A stretch of 64,000 nt of DNA from Alitta virens (GCA_932294295.1 OW028579.1:30081250-30145249), one strand, 5' to 3'. Positions 1 to 37,860 are shown, numbered from the stretch's first letter. Translations and numbers: made by a program. The notes: generated from the letters alone by a model not told the origin.

Positions 1-3000
1 CATTGATCCAAAATACTCTAATTAACATTGATTAACCTGGCCAACATTCTACCAACATCAGACCAAATTAATACTCCAAACAACCTGGCAAAATTTTACA
101 GAAGTACAATATTACCAATAAGATTATATTGAAATAACAATCACATATGAATGTACCTGCTCTGTTGAAATCTGCATACAAAAACCCAGGCAAATAGAAT
201 TCGCTTATGCCGGCTTTATTATCTGTCCGCATCGGGTCATTGAAAATCCTGAAAACAAAGTTCAGTGGCAGAATATATTATAATACAGTATATAATCGCC
301 ATCATGTTGGAGCCAGTTTTCATATAATAATTATTGAAGTATAGAAAAATATATTCACAGGGATGAATATATGACTCTTTAGCTGTTTGATAGCATGACT
401 ACTGCAAAAGTGGGTAAAATCAGAGGATAACAGCCCCTTTAACTTCAGGGTTAAAAAAAAGGACCAAAGATTTCACTTTGAAAAGTTGTAATGTGATAAT
501 ATGATTTATTTTTTTACTTTATGTGAACATTAAAAATTATCATCACATGTATTTAAATACTTTGTCCTATATTACATCCTTCAAAATTTGTTATATACCA
601 AGTCCTTATCACCCCATTTGTAGCCACATGTCACCATGTTCAATCAATGACAAACCTTCTAAATCTCTCATGCGTCAGTTCGACGTCCTCTCTCTTGATT
701 GGAACCATTGTTGCTTTGTTCTAATGTGAGCAAAAACGGTGACACTTCTGATGCATGGTGTCAATGTCACAGCATTTCAATGGAACGTTCTGAACTTGTA
801 TTATCGTTATCGCGACCCACTTTTATGTAACTGGGTCAGTAGTCACGTGGTTCGTGAAAAACACGGGAGGGGGTTACTCACAAATGAAAGAGAAAAAGGA
901 AATGTGAGAAAGAAAGAAAGAGAGAGAATCTGTGCATTTTTCATTTAATAGTCCTACCTACGTCAGTCAATACGGTGACTGGGAGGAGACATGGACTTTT
1001 TTAATATCTCGTTTGAATGATATTATCTCATTGAGATATGAAAATTTCCATGTCCCCTCCCTGCCAGGGCCTCCCATGCAGCCACTGTACAATATAATTG
1101 GTTTGCAAGTAATTTTTTGCGACACATTGTGAATAGGTATTATCGCACTAAATCACGTTTAATTCCATAGTAGGGGAGAGTGGGGCACCTTGATCCATTG
1201 GTCTGCAGGTTGGTTTGTCATTAACCTTGTAAATGGCAATGATTTTGTCCACTTAATGATAAAGAATTAGATCACCAGTTATTTTTTCACTACCACAGAG
1301 TAACAGCCAATTTAATGTGGACTAGGCAATATACGCCACAGATTGACCTCATTACAGATAAGTTGAGATTTACCTGCATCACACCACTGTGACATGTGTT
1401 TTTACATGGAATTTGCATATGGGGCACATCGAGCCGCTTACGCGGGGCACCTTGAGCCTGGCCATGAAACAACAAATGACAATTTTGTTAATTTTTTAAC
1501 CAGTACTATAAAATATTAATGATATTTTTACAAATAAACAAATTACTATAACCTCTGACACAGATACATAGTTAACATAATATGACACACAAATTATAAA
1601 TTTTTAAACCTTTCTTCCGAAAAGTATTAGATATTTAAAATCCACTAATGAGCAAATTAATAACCATGTTTTAATCTTGATAAATTTCCAAAAATGCTGT
1701 AAGTTACAAGTTTTAAAGCAACAGAATCATGTGGAAATAAGAGTCTTTTCACTGAGCAGCCCTGAATTCAGCAAGACATAAGTCTTTCTTCTCCTCTTAT
1801 TACTCATTTTGCTTTTCAGACACAGTAGGTAAAAACTAACTGATTCCGTAAATATAACTTTCTCAGAAAAATAATAAACATTAACTAAATGATAAAGTGA
1901 CAAATATACATTAACATGCACTAAAAATACTGCTGCTAGGGTGCATTTCTCTTCAGCCAATCACAGCCAAGAGCGGGAACTTTTTCAACCAATAGAATAG
2001 CAGTATTCTGTTTTAGCCACCAGGTGGAAATACAGAGAACCTTCCGTGAAAATCCACTATTGGCAGGTGCAGCACAGTTTGGCAAGGAGCAGTAAGCAAG
2101 TGCCTCGGTTGGACCACGTGCAGCTCATTTGTAAATGTCACAGCTTCGTATTTAATTAACCCTTAATTTTATCTGTTCCAAAGCTCTGATCTAATACTAC
2201 GATACGATACGATACACGAAAATCTTAATAGACAAGTCCAATATATACAACTAAGAAAACAGAAAATCACAGTATATGGACCCAGCCCAATTAAGTCACT
2301 ACAAATCAATTGAACTTAAACGGATAATGTAAACATGAAGTGTAAAAAAAATAATAAAAACTTTAATTATTGTATAACATATTTCTCCTAATTTGATAAC
2401 ATTGAAATACAAATCTACTGGTTTTCAATTGTTCGTTAGTCATTGAATAAGTGAATTTGTCTTGAAAACTTAAACCAGGAAAATCTAACTGCGCAATATT
2501 TTTACCATTTTGATTCTGAAAAACGTTGAGCATTATTTACGGACTTTTTATTGGCAATAAACGTTTCATTAATAACTTATCTCTCTACTATACGTATGTT
2601 AATAACTCATAATTTTATCTACCAAAAAACTGAACTGGTGGAAACCTGCTACACAGATGTAGATGCAAAAGTTGGCTTTTTTGCTTGATAAATATTAATA
2701 AAAATGTTTTTGCATTCTTACCTTTTAGCTTTGTTATTTCCCATGACTGGACCATTTAAAATTGCTAAAATTGAACCAGATGTACAAGAAGATATGCTTT
2801 ATAATTGGGCACTTCCTGAAAAGTATTCACATTAAAAATGAAATTTGTATCAATTACAACTTCTTTTTTAGGAAGTAGTCAACTGGAAACTGTTATTTGT
2901 GATACTCAACTAATGTAAAACAAATATTCCTTTGCCCTTCATGTAATTTTTTTGAAAGAATTTGATGGGAGAATCACTATTACTATGCACAAACATGTAT

Positions 3001-3470
3001 AATTATAATCTTTATAATAGATTTATTTGCAAGGCTGAAAATGTGAAAATACATCAGCAGTCCTCAAAGTAAATATTTGTCGAACAATCTATTAAGTATT
3101 GCCCATTTTGTCACACCAATTTCCATGAGAGCAGTTCCAGAATGCCCCAGGCAGTATGAAATTGCAATGATTCATATGCATACGTTTTCCAAGCATAATA
3201 TTACTGTATAAAACGATCTCTGAAAAGTCATATACTTGAATAAGGGACAGAACTTTTATATATCATAATGATTATGGGTCTCAGAAAAGTAATGAAATGT
3301 TGGAAATATTTACTTGTTCAAATATGATGCTTAGGCCTATACTATGTCACAACGACTTGGATAATTTCATCCAATAAAACTGAAAGTTACAATCAAGGAC
3401 TTAACTATATGAAAAAAAAAACACAAGAAAGACTGCCTCGTGAAAAACATAGGCCAACAACTAATACATG
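1..3470. other. intergenic, mostly unassigned
   Basis: AT-rich DNA with no convincing gene. About 1170-1460 carries the motif GGGGCACCTTGA more than once and looks like a decayed transposon end. About 1950-2120 is a locally GC-richer stretch with two CCAAT motifs (near 1957 and 1990), a CACGTG E-box near 2116 and a CTCF-like core CCACCAGGTGG near 2018. This could be a promoter or boundary, but no gene attaches to it. A short tandem of ACGAT lies near 2198. Confidence 0.4.
2729..2835 (+). other. possible orphan terminal exon
   Basis: A polypyrimidine tract ending in AG at 2728 is followed by an open frame to a TAA at 2833-2835. From the ATG at 2743 it encodes 30 residues, rich in acidic and aromatic residues and ending in LPEKYSH. 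The composition looks coding compared with its AT-rich surroundings. I do not recognise the family and see no partner exon, so it may be a gene relic, a transposon remnant or chance. Confidence 0.2.
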
Positions 3471-3650
3471 TACTGGTGGTGGTGGTGGTGGATTAGGGCT
3501 TTACCTCCTGTATTTCTGCATCTATTGCTAATTAGGAAGGTAGTGGCCATGGCAATGAGACGAAGGATGAAACAGCCATCCAACATAGGCTCGACCGGAC
3601 ATTGAACCCGGGACCCATTGGTTGGAAGCCAAGCGCGGTACCAACTACAT
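3470..3650 (-). repeat. tRNA-derived SINE (family B), degenerate
   Basis: On the minus strand the element has a tRNA-like head with a B box (GGTTCAATG) at about 3600-3612. A body matching the copies at 31972-32165 and 23195-23330 follows, and it ends in a CCA/CCACC-type run (the GGT repeat at 3476-3490 on the + strand). Related to tRNA only at the promoter; not a tRNA gene. Confidence 0.7.
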
Positions 3651-4199
3651 GTACTACAAAGACAGTAATAACAGCAGCAGCAATAACAGAAAATACAACA
3701 ACAGCAGAAAATACAACACCGAATAAAATTGAGGACCTGAACTCTCTGTGGAAAAAATACACACCAATTTTTCCCACATATAAGAACATCTCAGAACAAC
3801 CATACTGCAGAACTTGTGCATTCCTCCTCCAAAGACAATGTTGGAAAACATTTGTCATCCTTCGGAAAAGACGCTCATCGTTTTCAATTCGAAAGAAAAT
3901 CAGACTAAAACGATACACGGACACACAGTGCTATTTTCAACCTTACCGATCCCAGAATCTTACAAAATGTATGAAAATACCACCGCGCTTTATTTAACGG
4001 TTGTGATGATGGGGAATACGAAATCTTTGACCATGTCAGCGTAACAATTTCTTTCAATTTCACGTATTTGCCCACATACTATGCCTACTTGGTTGCCAAG
4101 TCTCTTGTAAAAGATCACCTTTTTTCAACCGTTCTTTGCCATGGACAAAGGTATGCTGCTCTTGCCATACAAGCCATATGCCATAAGATCTCTTTTAAA

Positions 4200-4640
4200 C
4201 AATTTCCCTCCGAGTGACATTGTGTGTATTTCCTCTTATAGTTAGACAGAAGATAAATATGATAAAGTACTGGGGAAGATTAATGTCACTGCCATCCTAC
4301 GACATCCTAAATAAATGCCTCAAAATTCAAGAATCTCTCTACATTAAGGGTCAGACCAACTGGTACAATAAAACAATACACATCATTAATGAATGTAATA
4401 TAAATAGTTGGGAAACAAAAAGGCCAGAGACTCTGGTCTCTGAAATCAAACTTAAACTGTATGAAAGTGAACAATCAAGGATCCTTAGCGAGATAAATGA
4501 CTCTGAGAAGCACAGAAAACATCAAATTGTGGCAACTGGGACCTTAAATGTTAAGCTGTATATTATGTATAAAATAATGAGAACTTGTACATCAGATTTT
4601 TGTAGATGTAGTTTTAGATAGACGTAGTGAGTAGATATGT
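4200..4640 (+). pseudogene. LINE ORF2 C-terminal fragment
   Basis: The frame open at 4214-4621 encodes KYWGRL...LPSYDILNKC...GQTNWY...INSW, followed by a basic/acidic helical region. This is the pattern found downstream of the reverse transcriptase in many animal CR1/Crack/Daphne-like non-LTR elements. No reverse transcriptase motif precedes it, so it is a 5'-truncated relic. The family assignment is from memory of the pattern, not a search. Confidence 0.55.
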
Positions 4641-4699
4641 GACATATGTATCTTTTCTGATATGAAAAAGTGTCAATAAAAGCTATATATATATATGTA

Positions 4700-5127
4700 A
4701 TAGTAAATCGGACTACAAGCCGACGGATTTTAAATGTCGAACAGCTTCAACATATGGCTACTAGGGAGGGATTCCATACTTCTGTGCTTACATTGGAACA
4801 CATGAGCATAAGGGACCAGGTACAGCAGTCGTTTGCGCCCGTGTTATGGTCGGAGTGCACGGAGCAGGACTCAAGTGGGCTTACTTTGTGCCTCCAAATT
4901 TTTCCCTCATTGAGATTGCCTGGCCAAAGCTTGGCTGGCCATTCTTCTACAACAGAGTGTGGGTGAACAAATATTTACCGCTGAAAGTCATGGAGTTGGA
5001 GATTACTGAAGTGAAAGATTTAGGCGATTATCATCATTGTGTCAAAACGATCAAAGCACTACAACCAAATATGACAGCAGAAGCAATTTGTAAAGTTTCC
5101 AAACTGGTTAATCTGAAAACAATGTAG
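4700..5127 (+). pseudogene. GT61-type glycosyltransferase exon, frameshifted
   Basis: The frame from about 4700 contains NRTTSRRILN and an LExMSxxxQV-like segment, then switches frame at about 4835-4845. The second frame begins with VMVGVHGAGLKWAYF and later has SLIEIAWP, and runs to a TAG at 5125-5127. The order (R-rich strand, LE..S..EQV helix, GVHGAGL loop, then EI/WP) is the conserved C-terminal half of GT61 enzymes (EOGT, POMGNT2, XylT-like), which transfer sugars from nucleotide-sugar donors in the ER or Golgi. A small indel between the two frames breaks it. It could be one exon of a decayed gene (possible acceptor at 4710-4716) or a retrocopy fragment. The N-terminal half is not visible. 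Confidence 0.6.
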
Positions 5128-5179
5128 TGTCACGGTTAACCCTAATGTATTCAGAAATTCTCTCAAGAAACATATTATT

Positions 5180-5450
5180 GGAATGAATTTAACATAACAT
5201 AACATACATTTTATTTTTCACATGTGAAATTGGATGCCTTTGAACATAGCCAATCATAAAAATCTGGAATTAACAATTCAAGAACGAAACAAATGTCTTT
5301 TAAAATCTGACAGTGTCAATGGCACTCGGAGTTGTCGGCTGCTAGGCTTTAATGACTTCGCTTTTCTCATAGGTTGCAGCACAGACTAGCACTAGCGCTG
5401 CCACCTGTCTATTTTTCAGCACAAGCTGTTACTTTGACTTACCACCTGCA
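5180..5450. other. no feature seen
   Basis: Short direct repeats of AACAT at 5190-5205, otherwise nothing recognisable. Confidence 0.4.
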
Positions 5451-6408
5451 GAAGTTGGTTAACTCACCGCCACTCTGATTGTGTCGCCACCCTTGTATTT
5501 GGCTTAATCACCTTTTAAATTTGGTAAAGTCATTTACCATTATTTTTTGGTCAAGTCACCACCATTATTTTTTGGTCAAGTCACCATCTTTTTTCTACAA
5601 AGAAATGTAACCAGCAAATCTAAATATATTTATTACAACCAAGAATTGAAGCAAAAAAAGCACAGAAAGATCAAGTAAAATTGATTACATAAATACAGTT
5701 AGAATTCATATGATCATGTCACTATAATTGCTAATAACACAAGCAGAATTTATAGGGGGCGAGTCAACCAATAAAGTGTCGGTGAGTCAACTAATGGTTG
5801 GGGTGAGTTCACCATACTTGTGGTGGGTTGACCACAAAACGGCGGTGAGCTGACTATATAAAAAGGAGTGAGTCAACCAATTATTTTGGCGGTGAGCTGG
5901 AATGTCGGTGAGTCGTCTAGTATTCCAGAGTGGCACTGCACAATGGGACGAATACTAGACGACTCACCGCTCGGTCGGCTCACCGCCCCTACGTCTTAGT
6001 TGACTCACCGCCCATTCAAAATAACTCACCGCCCCTCCGTAGCAAACTCACTGCCCCTTTAGTTCTTACAACCATAGAGATATATCTCTGCTTACAACAT
6101 TACTCATTTAGACATCTTGCACTAATAGCAAATGATACCAAGGACAGCATCCCATCCAGTTTTATACCTGGGTGTCATTCCTTATCAACTTCTAATAGTA
6201 ATTAGTTGCTCTATTTTTAGTACCCCATAACAAAGTGTTCACTACAAAAGGAAAACATCACAAAGAAGTATCTTGTAATCGAACCAAAAAATTATAAAGA
6301 AAAATTACAAAGGACATGAGTTTTTTGTGAGGAGCGGTGAGTTATTTTGAAGGGGCGGTGAGTCAACTAAGACGTAGGGGCGGTGAGCCGACCGAGCGGT
6401 GAGTCGTC
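5450..6408. repeat. compound fold-back element with GGTGAGTCA motifs
   Basis: The left half (5450-5600) carries repeated GTCACC/CTCACC motifs and 5755-5925 carries their complements (GGTGAGTCAAC). A perfect 18-bp inverted repeat pairs 5908-5925 with 5950-5967. A second near-perfect fold-back of about 78 bp pairs 5958-6036 with 6331-6408 around a 294-bp AT-rich loop. Two fold-back units therefore sit head to head. No transposase is present; this is a non-autonomous inverted-repeat element of unknown superfamily. Confidence 0.75.
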
Positions 6409-6419
6409 CTGTACCCAAT

Positions 6420-7200
6420 GGGACAACAGGGTTATCTAACCTCAGTGGGTATCAATATCTTTTTACCCTGAACCTTCTGTGTCTTTCCGCTTCCCTGATT
6501 TCTTTTTCTAATTTTTCCTTTCTTACTTCACTTTTTTTTTGTTCCAGCTATGTGCCTTTTTATGGCCAAAAAAATAAATTGTCTAACATAAACATAAAAT
6601 ATCCCTGAAAGTGTGACGTGTTTGTATGAGCCAAGCAAATATGAAAATTAACAAGTGCTCCATGTTCAATGTCAGTTTGAGCTTGGAGAAATTGGACCTA
6701 CTAACAGGTAGTGAAAATATTTTTCCATTGAAATTCAAATTGGAATACTTTATTATTTTTACATCATGGTGATACTAGGGATTGTTCATTATACATGATA
6801 TTTTATGATAGTTATTAGAAAGTTTTGGATGATAGCAAGAGCAATTAAGTGGATCAGAAGGTATTTATATCATTTATATATCACAAATGGTCATTAAACC
6901 TGTCTTTTGCCCCGTAAATAGCCAATACCAATAGAATGTAACTAGGCTATTTGGCTTTTCTGCTCCCTTCCTCTTTTGTTAATTGACCAATGAGAACCAA
7001 TGTTAAAAAATATTATCATTATTGTGTTATGCAAGGTGTACAACAAAATATTACAGCAAATTCTCCTCAAATGGACGTGAAAGATAAAGAGTATACATTT
7101 GGGATATATAACCTAACTTTTTTCTATATGGCAATAAATGTAGATTATCTTTCTCAATTTGGAACTTGAGCTAATCTGTCTATGTCTCAATCTTACGTGG
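6420..7200. other. intergenic, no feature seen
   Basis: AT-rich DNA without credible coding potential, recognisable repeat termini or RNA genes. Confidence 0.4.
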
Positions 7201-7204
7201 TTTG

Positions 7205-7485
7205 AACTTAGTCAGCTTATATGGCCAGCTGCCAGAGGCAGACGACGTAATGGTGAGATGATAAGGCTTGCAGTCCATACCATGTTATACATTTACCCCA
7301 TAGGTGGGGTATTTTACTTGCCTTAGCATACACACCGAGTACAAGGCAACATTCAACGTTTCATGTGATCAACATCCAGCTGGGATGTGCTAATGTAGAG
7401 TGCCTGGGCTGCTGTTAATCTACACCCAGATGCCCCCTGGGAACAAAACATATAGCACACCAGAAAAAAGGGGGTATTTTATTAC
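7205..7485 (-). repeat. tRNA-derived SINE (family A)
   Basis: The complement contains the family A body: the tail GCCTCTGGCAGCTGGCCATATAAGCTG-like segment at 7205-7240, the GCCTTGTACTCGGTG-like core near 7330-7350, and the CATCCCAGCTGGATG box near 7372-7390. The tRNA-like head is degenerate. Confidence 0.65.
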
Positions 7486-7574
7486 CTGTGTGCACTCTCA
7501 AATGAGTATGGATGGTAGTCCAAATTACAAATAGGGTAGTCATATTACCTAGCTTACCCAGATACCATTCAAGA

Positions 7575-7932
7575 TTGGCTGCCTCCCAGATAGCATTCCA
7601 ACTCGTATCAACGTCAGCGCAATGTCGGCGATGTCAAAAACGATGTACCAATGGCAGCCGAGATAGAAACGACGCTGGCCCGATTTGGAATGCAATCTGG
7701 GCTTGGGCCAACATCGTCATGTTGATCCAATGTGACATGGTATCTGGGTTGAGTGCACATGACTAGTGACTACCCCAAGGCATTTTGACTATCCCAGATA
7801 GCATTCCAAATTGGGCCAATGTTGTTAGCATTCCAAATTGGGCCAATGTTGTTTCTATATTGGCCGCTGTCGGAACACCTTATCACCATTGCCAACCTCA
7901 CTCAGATATCCCGATTTGGAATGCTTTCTGGG
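7575..7932. repeat. CCCAGATAGCAT-family MITEs (two or three copies, nested)
   Basis: Copies begin CCCAGATAGCATTCC at about 7588 and 7795 and end in GGAATGC(A/T)(A/T)TCTGGG at about 7700 and 7918-7932. The shared ends are roughly 22-bp inverted repeats (the head complements CGATTTGGAATGCTATCTGGG). The interiors are short runs of TTGGCCCAATGTTG-like sequence. No protein is encoded. Confidence 0.75.
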
Positions 7933-8090
7933 TACTCTCTGTTTAGAGTGTGGTTACCATATGTGCATTTACTTTCTATTGCAATCAGTTGAATCAGACT
8001 ATTTTTACTTTATAAGATTCTTGGTCACTGGCGGATATATTTGGATAACCTTATTAGTGACAGACAGAGCAGAATATCAACATTGGCTAT

Positions 8091-8492
8091 AGGGCTGTAC
8101 ACCGGTTCTCGATATACCGTTTGTACCGGTACAAGGATACCGATATATTGATAACCGTTATGTAATAATAACGACACACTAATCAATACGCAGATCGGCG
8201 TTTTTGACAAAAGATGCATGTGATGCCGAGATGTTTTGAGTGCTTTTAAAGAAAATTGTGCTCTGAGTCTAATAACGTGAGGACTTAACTCAAGTGTCTG
8301 AAGTTATAATAAAGACTTGTTCATTAAATTCAATATTCTCTTACCAAAACATTAGCTTATCATAGGTTTTATAATAATTTTTATTTGTTCTGATTGACAT
8401 AATTTAATGATACATATCATGATACGTATCGTATCGGTTTTACTGTATCGTGATACGTATCGTATCATTTTGAAGATAAAGGTGTACAGCCT
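8091..8492. repeat. MITE with GGCTGTACACC ends
   Basis: It starts AGGGCTGTACACCGG at 8091 and ends GGTGTACAGCCT at 8492, giving 11-bp inverted ends. The interior has palindromic GATACGTATCGTATC-type repeats at 8415-8466. The ends look hAT-like, but no clean 8-bp target duplication is seen. Confidence 0.6.
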
Positions 8493-8499
8493 TATTGGT

Positions 8500-9860
8500 C
8501 TAGCTTCGAACTGATGAGCCTTTTTCATGAAGTTGCACTGTATAATAAGACTGCGAAGTGTGCTGAGTCAAGTGTGAAATTTTCTAGATTTCTTGGTCAA
8601 AGGGTCTAAGTCACAGAGTGTCCTACACAGGGTATTCTGATTTTTACCCTCAAAATGTATTAGTATGTGTGCCATTTTATTGCCAAAGAAAATAGTCCAA
8701 ACAGTAACCATACGCAGTGGTCCCAAAATTCACCATGCATGCAGCAGCCACTGTTATGTTGTCTTTGGCCCGTATAGGTTGACATTTACGCACTCGCGAG
8801 TTTACATTAGCGATACAAATAATTCAAATTGGAATACGTTCTTTTCAATATCTTGTACTAGTGTACTATTTATAAACTTGCCGTGTATAGTACAAATGGA
8901 AATATGATGAAAATTGATAATATTTAACAAGAAGTTGAAAAGTCGAAAATTTGAGATTAGCTGAAATTTTGTAATGTAATATACATTACGGTGATACCAG
9001 GGATTGTTCAATATACATGAGATATGTCAAATTTTATCAGGAAGACCGTTAGTTAATGGATAACAAGGGATAAATGGTTCAAGGATATTCTAAGGTTACA
9101 GGTTTGCATGGATTTCCTAAATTAGTCTATAACATTTGCAATGGTTTCATTATGTTATAATTTGAGATTTATAGCCTCCATTTGTATTAAAAATGATAAA
9201 ATTTAAATTTAAGAAGACTGAATCGGAGAATTTATTTGCCTTGAATGTTATTTCAAGAAAAAGTTAAATCGCTAAGACAGATATATGTAGAGATATAGCA
9301 CAATTTACAGAACTATAATTTTAACGACACCAATAATATTTAGAAGAAAAACAGCAATTATTGCAAAGTGGTATTAATAACGGTATTCCATTGTAAAATT
9401 ATAAATATAAACTAACAGCTCTGTTGAGCATTGTAATCATATGTTCTGCATAAACCTTTATCAAAGAATTCTGAACTGTCAATTATCATAAAATAATCCA
9501 AAACGTCAATGGCCAGAATCTTATTATAGTCGTGGGGTGAAACTGCATTGTAAATGAATGAAAGGCTGATGAAATCAGTTTTACCAGACATTATACTCCA
9601 CCACGTGACATATTCTGGTGTTTTTTTGCGGGATATAACCAACGAAAATTTTATTTAACTACCTTCTGAGTGCAAACTGGACTTGTTTTGCATAATAAGG
9701 ACATTAAAACAAACAATCAAACAAATGAGTAAATATGCCTAATGGAGTATAAGTTAGTTATACCCCTCATAGTCGGATAAAAGAATTTATACTTATTATT
9801 TTAGAATATTTTCTTTTTAATCATATTACTTGAATAAAATTCAGATAATATTTAGGAACT
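8500..9860. other. intergenic, no feature seen
   Basis: AT-rich single-copy-looking DNA. The short open frames have no family resemblance and AT-driven composition. Confidence 0.4.
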
Positions 9861-9864
9861 GAGA

Positions 9865-10115
9865 GGTCTAATGGCTACAGTTAATGCCGAAGGTCTTGGG
9901 TTTGAATCTCCATGAACTATGTCTCAGCTGGTCGCATGAGACTCTAACTAGGTGGCGCCTTGTAGTTGGCGTCTATGCTTAGGCGAGTGAAAGACTCCAC
10001 CCGAGGGACAAATTTCCAACATGGTGGGGATTTCTATCCTTATCATCTCATCATTGCATCTGCCTCTGGCTGCGGGTCATAAAAGCTACTCACCAGTATC
10101 AATAAGAACATATTA
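9865..10115 (+). repeat. tRNA-derived SINE (family A)
   Basis: The head has TCTAATGGCTACAG (A-box-like) at about 9868 and GGGTTTGAATCTCC (B box) at about 9898. It then has the family body (CTCAGCTGG, GCGTCTATGCTTAGGCGAGTG) and the tail CATCTGCCTCTGGCTG...CAGTATCAAT. It is the most complete family A copy in the upstream half. Confidence 0.75.
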
Positions 10116-10449
10116 ATTTTTTTTTTTAAATAATGATATATGATACTGAATCAAAAGTCATGTTAAAAAGTAGCAATGTCTAACTAAATTATTTGCATTA
10201 CTTATTGCACTAAAAATGTAAATTTCCAAATGTGCACTGCACTCAATCATTATGCTGAAACAAAAAAGGATTTAGTGGAAATTCTGGTGTTAGTAAGCAA
10301 CCAGGAATTTTATGAAAGAGGTAGTGTCAGTTTTTTTATTAACATGGTGTTGACTTAAATCATTATGTCGGCCTCTGGTTGAGTAGGTTTAATACTTTCC
10401 AGTACTCATATCCTAGTATGATCAGTGTGTTGATCCTCCCACCTGCGGC

Positions 10450-10725
10450 AAACTAGACTAGACAGGACTAGACAGGATAAGACAGGACTAGACAGGATAA
10501 GACAGGATAAGACAGGGTAAGACTGGATAAGACAAGGCCAGACTAGACAGGACTAGACAGGACTAGACAGGATAAGACAGGATAAGACAGGATAAGACAA
10601 GGCCAGACTATACAGGACTAGACAGGATAAGACAGGATAAGACAAGGCCAGACTATACAGGACTAGACAGGATAAGACAGGATAAGTAAGACAAGGCCAG
10701 ACTATACAGGACTAGACTAGATTTG
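10450..10725. repeat. GACTAGACAG / GATAAGACAG minisatellite
   Basis: A 10-bp unit alternates between GACTAGACAG and GATAAGACAG, with a higher-order period of roughly 45-66 bp marked by GACAAGGCCAGACTA. About 25 units. No ORF of interest. Confidence 0.9.
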
Positions 10726-11049
10726 GGTTTAGTGCGGTATAGCGGACCCAAATTTATGCCCATATTTGGCGCCCATTCAAAATTAAATTTTATCAAATGT
10801 TTAACAAGTTAGAAGTTCTAGCACAATTAAAATAACATTTGGTGTAGATGAGCGGGGGTTTTGGAAAAAAATAAACGCTGTCTTTATCATGAAGACGTTA
10901 AATATGATAAATCTGGGCCCGCTCTACTGCACTTTTTCACTATATATGGAGATTCATGAAAAGACACGCCTGCTTAACAGAGTGAAGTCATTGCAACCAT
11001 CTTTTTTCAGACCGCAAGTTATCTTAGTGCTAGACTAGACAGGACTAAT

Positions 11050-11330
11050 GGTTAAGGCAATTCCACATTGGCCGGCTCTGCTATAGAGGAACTGGATGGT
11101 CTACAGTGCTGAAGGGGCAGAATATAATCTGTTCAATTCCCGGCCTGGGCACTCTTCATGAGCTACATCTCAGCACGATGTCATGCGGATGAGAAGTTAA
11201 ATTTGCAGTCCCTTGTACTCGGTGTCTATGCTGAGGCAAATAAAAGAATGTGTAACATGGGTGGACTCCTCTTCTCCCTCTCATCCATCAACCCTCGCTA
11301 GAACTTGCCTTAAAGGGCTGCACTTTCCAC
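11050..11330 (+). repeat. tRNA-derived SINE (family A), degenerate head
   Basis: B-box-like GTTCAATTCCC occurs at about 11130, followed by GCTACATCTCAGC, CCCTTGTACTCGGTGTC and TATGCTGAGGCAAATAAAAG. It ends with CTTGCCTTAAAGGGCTGCAC before a (TCTA)n tail. Confidence 0.7.
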
Positions 11331-11372
11331 ATCTATCTATCTATCTATCTATCTATTTATCTATCTATCTAA
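11331..11372. repeat. (TCTA)n microsatellite
   Basis: About ten TCTA units with one variant. The same flanking phrase (CTTGCCTTARAGGGCTGCAC) precedes the (TCTA)n at 44250, so it is probably the 3' tail of a retroelement family. Confidence 0.85.
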
Positions 11373-11745
11373 CACAGGACTAGATTAGACTAGACTAGAT
11401 TAGACTAGATCAGACTAAACTAGACTTGCTAAGACTAGATTAACCTGTGCTGAACGAGACTCCTACCTAGCTGCTGCAACTAAACTAGCCTAGACAAGAC
11501 TAGACTAGATTAGACTAGATTAGACAAGACTAGACAGGACTAGACCAAATTAGACAGCACCAGACTCGACAGGACTAGACTAGACTAGATTAGATTAGAC
11601 AAGGCTAGACTAGATTAGACAACACTAGACCAGACAAGACTAGATTGAACATGACCAGACTAGCCAGGACTAGACTAGACTAGATTAGATTAGATCACAC
11701 TAAATAAGCTTGATTAGACTAGATTAACCTGTGCTGAACTAGACT
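11373..11745. repeat. GACTAGATTA degenerate minisatellite
   Basis: Irregular tandem array of TAGAC/TAGATTAGAC units, related to but more diverged than the array at 10450-10725. The phrase AACCTGTGCTGAAC appears twice inside it (near 11440 and 11728). Confidence 0.8.
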
Positions 11746-12075
11746 GGATTTAAACTAAATGCAAGTACCTATAGTGAGATTATAGTTACTTTCAGGCGTA
11801 TCCAGCTAGCTATGGCTAGGTTTGGCTGCAGATTCAGTTAGTTGTTTCTAGCTATGGATAACTATAAATGATCGTATTTTATTAATAGTACTGTTATGTA
11901 TATACAAGACAATGCTATCAATTTTTTTTTTATAATTTTTCTCTGGCATCAAATTTCTGTCGATCTTTTGTTGATTAACTGGTCCAAGAGCACTTTAACC
12001 TATTTTTAATAATATTGGGGGCGATTCTATTGTTTATACACCTAAAAGTACAACTCAAGGAAGACAATAAAAGTC

Positions 12076-12144
12076 TGATAATGGCTTATATCTGATCAAT
12101 TCTACTGATAACAGGTCAAAATGCACTTTATATAATCTTTATCA
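12076..12144 (+). promoter_or_regulatory. putative core promoter: TATA box plus three TGATAA motifs
   Basis: TATATAA lies at 12129-12135, 79 bp before the ATG at 12214, with an Inr-like TCAAACT near 12161. TGATAA occurs at 12076-12081 and 12106-12111, and its complement TTATCA at 12139-12144. GATA factors activate intestinal disaccharidase promoters in vertebrates, so the cluster is suggestive. Nothing shows that it is used here. Confidence 0.4.
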
Positions 12145-12213
12145 GGACATAACTGTGGCATCAAACTTTGATTGTAGATCCATCTTGACACTGTGATCAT
12201 TATATCATAAGAC

Positions 12214-37860
<25,647 letters not shown>

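Noticed and set aside
3602..3997. 131-codon ORF with Thr/Asn-rich start
   Set aside because: It begins within a SINE and has low-complexity ACA/AAT codons; no domain and no splice context.
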